Assembly: GCF_018642165.1 (NCBI RefSeq)
Contig: NZ_JAHHZM010000002.1
Location: forward strand, 496,001 to 560,000
Source: Echinicola shivajiensis
GTDB lineage: Bacteria; Bacteroidota; Bacteroidia; Cytophagales; Cyclobacteriaceae
Direction of reading: 5' to 3'
DNA length: 64,000 nt
Below the pieces are notes generated by a model, which saw only the letters and a program-made list of their open reading frames with translations, did not search any database and was not told the DNA's origin. Both the position numbers and the translations under genes were made by a program. This document shows, piece by piece, positions 59,985 to 64,000 of the stretch. The first letter of the stretch is position 1, and each line of letters begins with the position of its first letter.

Positions 59985-60653
59985 ATGAAATGGGCTTATA
60001 ATATTAATAATAGGGTAAAAATTTCATTATTGTTGATGGTGGTTTTTACTTCTGTGTTCATTAAGAACCTTCTTGAAGAGGAGAACGTGTCTGATTTGGC
60101 AGGTTCATTTACAACTATTTATAAAGATAGGTTATTACCTGAGAGCTATATTTTTCATCTATCTGAGATTCTATATAAAAAGCGAATTTTTATTGATCAG
60201 TGCAATAACCAGCAAGAGTTTTTGACTGGATCGGCTGATAATGTGAATTATAATCACCAGATCGATTCCATCATATTGGATTTTAAGGGTACTTTATTGA
60301 CAGAAGATGAGGCCATTTATTTAAGGGCCCTTCAGGATGATATTAATTTGATTTATGGTTTGGAAAATGAGCTGACTGAGGAGCAGGTGTCTGCTGATGA
60401 TTTTGCTGCAGTAAAGGTCAATTCAGATCAATTAATTTCCCAGGCAGCGGATAAGCTCAATAAGTTATCAGAAATCCAATTGTCGGTAGGAAAGGAGCTT
60501 AATGATCATTCCCAAAAAATTGTGGCAGGAAATTCTATATTGACAAGGTTTGAAACGGCCCTGCTTATAATTCTTGCTTTGGTGATCAATGCACTGATTT
60601 TTGGATTGGTTTCCAGTAGAAGTAAAATAAAACAAAGAGCACATTTGAACTAA
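59985..60653 (+). CDS. Orphan 4HB-type sensor protein
   Basis: A 222-residue inner-membrane protein with a hydrophobic helix at 14-27, a helical periplasmic region of about 160 residues (FTTIYKDRLLPESYIFHLSEILYKKR onward) and a second helix at about 192-210. The layout matches the four-helix-bundle MCP sensor module (4HB_MCP_1). It ends about 10 residues after the second membrane helix, so no HAMP, kinase or signalling domain is present. The 270 bp upstream contain no other gene. A terminator follows. It may pass a signal to a partner or be a remnant. Confidence 0.8.
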   Translation: MKWAYNINNRVKISLLLMVVFTSVFIKNLLEEENVSDLAGSFTTIYKDRLLPESYIFHLSEILYKKRIFIDQCNNQQEFLTGSADNVNYNHQIDSIILDFKGTLLTEDEAIYLRALQDDINLIYGLENELTEEQVSADDFAAVKVNSDQLISQAADKLNKLSEIQLSVGKELNDHSQKIVAGNSILTRFETALLIILALVINALIFGLVSSRSKIKQRAHLN

Positions 60654-60674
60654 TATTTAAATAAAAGCATTAAT

Positions 60675-60708
60675 AGAGGCAGTTTTTGGAGAAAATTGCC
60701 TCTTTTTA
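60675..60708 (+). terminator. Terminator after the 4HB sensor gene
   Basis: A stem AGAGGCAGTTTT / GAAAATTGCCTCT (G-T pair and a small loop TGGA) followed by TTTTTATT. The next gene starts 10 bp beyond. Confidence 0.85.
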
Positions 60709-60717
60709 TTTAATACT

Positions 60718-62466
60718 ATGACAAAGTCCAATAAAGAAAGAAAGGTGACCATAGGTCATGTTTTTAAAACCATCATTTGGCCCAGAAGAAACCAATTGTT
60801 TCTGGGATTGTTTCTGATCATTATAAGTAGATTGTCGGGTTTGGTTTTGCCGGGAGCCAGTAAATACCTTATGGATGATGTCATACCCAATTCCAATATG
60901 GAATTGCTTAAATGGCTGGTGATAGCTGTGGGGGTGGCCGTTTCGGTACAAGCTGTAACCTCATTTATATTGACCCAAATACTTAGTGTTGAAGCACAGC
61001 ATTTGATTGCTAGGTTAAGGGTGAAGGTACAGCAGCATATTATCCGATTGCCAATTCGCTTCTTTGATAATGCCAAGACAGGAGAATTGGTGTCGCGGAT
61101 CATGACGGATGTGGAAGGAGTGAGGAATTTGGTAGGGACTGGCCTAGCCCAAATGGTCGGAGGAATTCTTACCTCGATTATTTGTCTGGGATTGTTAATC
61201 TATATCAGCCCCATGATGACACTATATGTTTTGGTTCCTGTAGTTATTTTTGGCCTTATCTCCTTAAAAGCTTTTGGACGGATAAGGCCTATTTTCAGGG
61301 AAAGGGGGAAAATCAATGCACAGGTAACTGGAAGGTTGACCGAAACTTTGGGAGGTATCCGTGTCATCAAAGGTTTCAATGCCGAGGAACAGGAAATTAA
61401 AACATTTGAGGATGGAGTTCTAAGGCTTTATAAGAATATCAAATCAAGTTTGACAGCGACTAGTATGGTCACAAGTTCTGCTACCTTTCTACTTGGTTTG
61501 GCCTCTGCAGGTATTATGGGTATAGGAGGCTATATGATCATGAATGAAAGCATGACATTTGGGGACTTTTTGGCTTTCACCCTTTATTTGGGATTTATGA
61601 TTGCCCCTATTGTACAAATGAGCAATATAGGAAGCCAACTGACAGAAGCTTTTGCGGGCTTGGATAGGACGGAGGAAATTATGAATATTCCATTGGAAGA
61701 GGATGCCACTAATCGAAATATTCAGCTTCCTAGGATACATGGCGATGTTGTATTTGACCAAGTAAGCTTTGCTTATGAAGAAGGGAAAAATGTGATAAAA
61801 GAAGTAAGTTTTGAGGCAGAAGCAGGTACAATGACGGCTTTGGTAGGAACTTCAGGTTCTGGGAAAACCACTATTGCTGGTTTGGTGGCCTCTTTTTTAA
61901 ATCCTGCCAGTGGAACCGTATTAATAGATGGGCAAGATTTACAGCAGGTCAGCTTATCAAGCTATAGGGGGCAGTTGGGAGTGGTCCTGCAGGATGATTT
62001 CCTTTTTGAAGGAACCATCAAGGAGAATATTTTATTCCCAAGGCCAGACGCTAGTGAATCTGAATTGATGCAGGCAGTATATGCGGCCCATGTGCATGAG
62101 TTTACAGATCGCTTTGAGGAAGGTTTGGATACTTTGATAGGAGAGCGGGGAGTGAAATTGTCCGGGGGGCAAAAGCAAAGAATTGCCATTGCCCGGGCCA
62201 TCTTGGCGGATCCAAGGATTTTGATTTTGGATGAAGCTACATCCAATCTGGATACGGAAAGTGAGACTTTGATTCAAGCCAGTTTGAAGGAGCTGATGAA
62301 GGGTCGAACCACCTTTGTCATTGCTCACCGCTTAAGCACCATCCGACAGGCTAACCAGATTTTGGTGGTGGAAAAAGGCCAAATTGTAGAGAGAGGAAGG
62401 CATGATGAATTGATGGAAAAGCAGGGTAGGTATTTTGATCTGTATACTTATCAGGCGAGAATTTAG
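60718..62466 (+). CDS. ABC exporter, MsbA-like
   Basis: A 582-residue half-transporter with six membrane helices (residues about 20-310, e.g. LFLGLFLIIISRLSGLVLPG) and a C-terminal ATPase: Walker A VGTSGSGKTTIAG, Q-loop VLQDDFLFEGTIKENI, signature LSGGQKQRIAIARAILADPRILILDEATSNLD, and H-loop IAHRLSTI. Intracellular loop RIMTDVEGVRNLVGTGLAQMVGG is typical of MsbA/BmrA exporters. It forms a homodimer and exports lipids (lipid A) or drugs; which one is not decided here. It starts right after the 4HB terminator. Confidence 0.94.
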   Translation: MTKSNKERKVTIGHVFKTIIWPRRNQLFLGLFLIIISRLSGLVLPGASKYLMDDVIPNSNMELLKWLVIAVGVAVSVQAVTSFILTQILSVEAQHLIARLRVKVQQHIIRLPIRFFDNAKTGELVSRIMTDVEGVRNLVGTGLAQMVGGILTSIICLGLLIYISPMMTLYVLVPVVIFGLISLKAFGRIRPIFRERGKINAQVTGRLTETLGGIRVIKGFNAEEQEIKTFEDGVLRLYKNIKSSLTATSMVTSSATFLLGLASAGIMGIGGYMIMNESMTFGDFLAFTLYLGFMIAPIVQMSNIGSQLTEAFAGLDRTEEIMNIPLEEDATNRNIQLPRIHGDVVFDQVSFAYEEGKNVIKEVSFEAEAGTMTALVGTSGSGKTTIAGLVASFLNPASGTVLIDGQDLQQVSLSSYRGQLGVVLQDDFLFEGTIKENILFPRPDASESELMQAVYAAHVHEFTDRFEEGLDTLIGERGVKLSGGQKQRIAIARAILADPRILILDEATSNLDTESETLIQASLKELMKGRTTFVIAHRLSTIRQANQILVVEKGQIVERGRHDELMEKQGRYFDLYTYQARI

Positions 62467-62469
62467 AAT

Positions 62470-62545
62470 AAAGTACGAAGTATAATGTAGGAGGTACGAA
62501 GTAGGAAGTGGGAAGAGGGAAGTATGAAGTTGGAAATATGGAGTG
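62470..62545. repeat. Purine-rich degenerate short repeats
   Basis: A run of variants of GTACGAAGT / GTAGGAAGT / GGGAAG (e.g. GGAGGTACGAAGTAGGAAGT) between the MsbA-like gene and the REP-like hairpin. Low-complexity, without open frame. The following 100 bp hold no other feature. Confidence 0.6.
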
Positions 62546-62663
62546 AAAAGATGAAAAATTGGAAGGTAGGCTTCTGATGATTTATTCAGAATGATTTTGT
62601 CAGGTCGAATTTGACTTTGTCGCAAGACAGGTGGAGTCGAGCCCCTTGTATTAAATTGAAAAA

Positions 62664-62713
62664 GCTGTTCCTGATTTGTAATCAGGAACAGCAATAAAAT
62701 GGATTTACAATCC
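62664..62713. repeat. REP-like hairpin element (third copy)
   Basis: GCTGTTCCTGATT, 3-nt loop, AATCAGGAACAGC (13-bp perfect stem), followed by the small hairpin GGATT-TAC-AATCC. The first hairpin is the same family as hairpin 1 of the units at 49668 and 49788. It abuts the 62719 element. Confidence 0.8.
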
Positions 62714-62718
62714 TATTT

Positions 62719-62888
62719 AACCCGAACTATGTGATAGGAGTCGTAATGAGGTTTTAAAGTGCAAGAAAATCGGACTGTTTGGAGACTGAGGCATAGCATC
62801 GCTATGGTGAAGTCGAAAACAGTAGCAAATCGACTGATTTTAAAGCAATTTCAAATCGCAATAGATTTGCTATTGCATAGTTCGGGTT
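62719..62888. mobile_element. MITE-like element with AACCCGAACTATG ends
   Basis: 170 bp bounded by 13-bp perfect inverted repeats AACCCGAACTATG (62719-62731) and CATAGTTCGGGTT (62876-62888). Inside lie further hairpins: CATAGC-ATC-GCTATG (62792-62806) and GCAATAG...CTATTGC (62858-62876). No coding frame. Its right end touches the stop codon of the M56 gene. No transposase is nearby. Confidence 0.65.
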
Positions 62889-64000
62889 TAACATTTATCA
62901 TTTTTTTGGGGCTTGAAATAAGGTATATAATTAAAACTTATTCCATTTTGCTTGTTTTCTCCTTTGATGGCTTCTAATGGAGTTTTGATATTATACATTT
63001 CCTTTTTCCACTCTGGGATTTGATCGTAGACTTGCTGTAAGTCATTAACAGTTCCGCCAAGTTGGCCTTCATATTTCTTAGGGCGGTTTTGGTGTTCAAA
63101 ATAAATATCTATGGCTTTCTCATAAGCAGAAACATGGTCATACCCAGTTCTATTCATGAAAAAAGTCTTGTAAAATCCATTGTTGGTTTGAAGATGAACC
63201 TCAGTTTCATAATCATCTTTCTCTTTACCATTAGAGGTGTATTTTCTATGATAGTACCAAAATGCAATGTCTTCTTGGTTATAGGATTTTAGCTCTTTGT
63301 TTGGTATTACTTTTTTATCCAAATAAATTGTATAAAAAGTATTTTTTTGCCATTCTTTCATTTGATAGCTTGAAGGGCGTTTTTTGTTCAAATTCATCGG
63401 GGGAGCAGGAATTCCAGAAAGTTTGGGAGCCTTTGCCCTGTTTTCTTCTGACATATACGCCCAAAGTTGTCTCATTCTATCCAATTTAATTTCTTCCATA
63501 CTTACCGAATGCTGTTCTAATTTGGCTTCATCCATTATTCTTTCAAAACTTTGATGAAGCATTACAAATTCCTTCAAATAAGCATCATCTTGCTGAAGTG
63601 ATACATATGAAGTGTTTGATTCAACTATGAGTTCGTTAGTATTTTCATGAGGTCTCATGGCAAGCATTGATACGATTCCTAGAGCAAAGGGAACGGTCAG
63701 CACTTTGACTGCGGTCTTTTGCCAATTTTTAGTTTTGTTCATCATGGTTATTCGGTTTTTGGTCAATGAATATTTGGAATAGCTTACCAAATGGTTTTGC
63801 TGTTGTTGCAAGACATGGGAGAGCAGCAAATATTGATAGCTTTTTTTGTCTTCACATTCTTGAACTACTGCCTCATCAGCTATAAATTCATGGTTCAGTT
63901 GGATGGCTTTCTTAAATAGGTGAAATACAGGGTTGAACCAAAAAATACTTTTAAGCACTTCGATAAAAAGGATATCTAGGCTATGCCATTGGCGGGCATG
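62888..64000 (-). CDS. BlaR1/M56-like membrane peptidase, C-terminal part (5' end outside window)
   Basis: The frame is open to the window edge; the first visible residues HARQWHSLDILFIEVLKSIF and FNPVFHLFKKAIQLNHEFIADEAV are the M56 family's core. The HExxH site lies at the edge, its second His probably the first residue seen. The remaining about 290 residues carry one hydrophobic segment (TAVKVLTVPFALGIVSMLAM) and a hydrophilic periplasmic part without a penicillin-binding domain. GTG 63958 is only an internal codon. BlaR1-type proteins usually pair with a BlaI repressor; none is in view. The stop TAA overlaps the end of the MITE-like element. Confidence 0.88.
   Translation of the reverse strand, partial: HARQWHSLDILFIEVLKSIFWFNPVFHLFKKAIQLNHEFIADEAVVQECEDKKSYQYLLLSHVLQQQQNHLVSYSKYSLTKNRITMMNKTKNWQKTAVKVLTVPFALGIVSMLAMRPHENTNELIVESNTSYVSLQQDDAYLKEFVMLHQSFERIMDEAKLEQHSVSMEEIKLDRMRQLWAYMSEENRAKAPKLSGIPAPPMNLNKKRPSSYQMKEWQKNTFYTIYLDKKVIPNKELKSYNQEDIAFWYYHRKYTSNGKEKDDYETEVHLQTNNGFYKTFFMNRTGYDHVSAYEKAIDIYFEHQNRPKKYEGQLGGTVNDLQQVYDQIPEWKKEMYNIKTPLEAIKGENKQNGISFNYIPYFKPQKNDKC

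Noticed and set aside
62467-62660. Minisatellite or coding repeat in the purine-rich stretch
   Set aside because: Units are too degenerate and short, with no frame; kept only as low-complexity repeats.

Overview
The window is about 40% G+C and almost wholly chromosomal. It comes from a member of the Bacteroidota, most likely a marine Cyclobacteriaceae (a Cyclobacterium/Echinicola/Algoriphagus-type genome). Support for this comes from: paired sulfatases and other saccharide-active secreted enzymes; many 'MKK...QA/AQ' signal peptides and lipoproteins; a TonB receptor with an N-terminal carboxypeptidase-regulatory domain; DUF1080 and Gfo/Idh/MocA sugar genes; a LodA/LodB pair; and TTG/TAnnTTTG-like promoters. 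I see no rRNA, CRISPR array, prophage or intact insertion sequence. One tRNA (Arg, anticodon TCG) is present. The window cuts a sulfatase at its left edge and a BlaR1/M56-type protein at its right edge.

Layout. 1-3.7 kb: two sulfatases and an SGNH esterase, the end of a sulfated-glycan degradation cluster. 3.7-6.7 kb: an S33 hydrolase, a small outer-membrane protein, an AraC regulator and a SnoaL-like protein. 6.9-9.9 kb: a DUF3302 protein / HlyD fusion protein / TolC-type outer-membrane channel (YiaW-YiaV-like) operon. 10.3-14.7 kb: an esterase, a glycosyltransferase and a large PhoD-type phosphatase. 15-17.6 kb: tRNA-Arg, sucC, a LolD-like ATPase and a Bcp-type peroxiredoxin. 17.8-23.1 kb: a same-strand run of a possible 40-codon ORF, a cation/proton antiporter, an EamA transporter, pncB, pncA and a PhzF-like isomerase, i.e. 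an NAD-salvage region. 23.4-33.4 kb: peroxiredoxin, VOC protein, a beta-propeller glycoside-hydrolase-like lipoprotein, tandem YdeI-like genes, a decayed amidohydrolase, a phosphoesterase, an MFS transporter, an orphan gene and a beta-helix protein.

33.6-36.8 kb: lodA-lodB, a cysteine-tryptophylquinone oxidase with its flavoprotein maturase. 37.6-41.6 kb: a class III aminotransferase and a geranylgeranyl-reductase-family flavoprotein. 41.6-50.8 kb: DUF1080 plus Gfo/Idh/MocA (3-keto-sugar type metabolism), a cyclase gene broken by an in-frame TAA, a DUF3500 protein, a TonB receptor with an AraC regulator, and a DUF6807 protein. 51.1-56.0 kb: split transketolase, Bcp, an M23 peptidase and a fumarylacetoacetase-fold enzyme. 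56.3-59.8 kb: an arsenic-resistance operon (arsR, DUF6428, arsC, acr3) followed by a second, divergent DUF6428-like gene. 60-64 kb: an orphan 4HB sensor, an MsbA-like exporter and the M56 protein.

The least explained signals are between genes: a 120-bp tandem repeat unit with three hairpins and compensatory base changes (49.7 kb), two MITE-like elements (50.99 kb, 62.7 kb), a dispersed element in two copies plus a fragment (6.7, 28.5, 37.3 kb), and gene remnants. No wholly new multi-gene system could be demonstrated from sequence alone. The arsenic cluster with two DUF6428 paralogues, and the hairpin repeats, are the best places to look.
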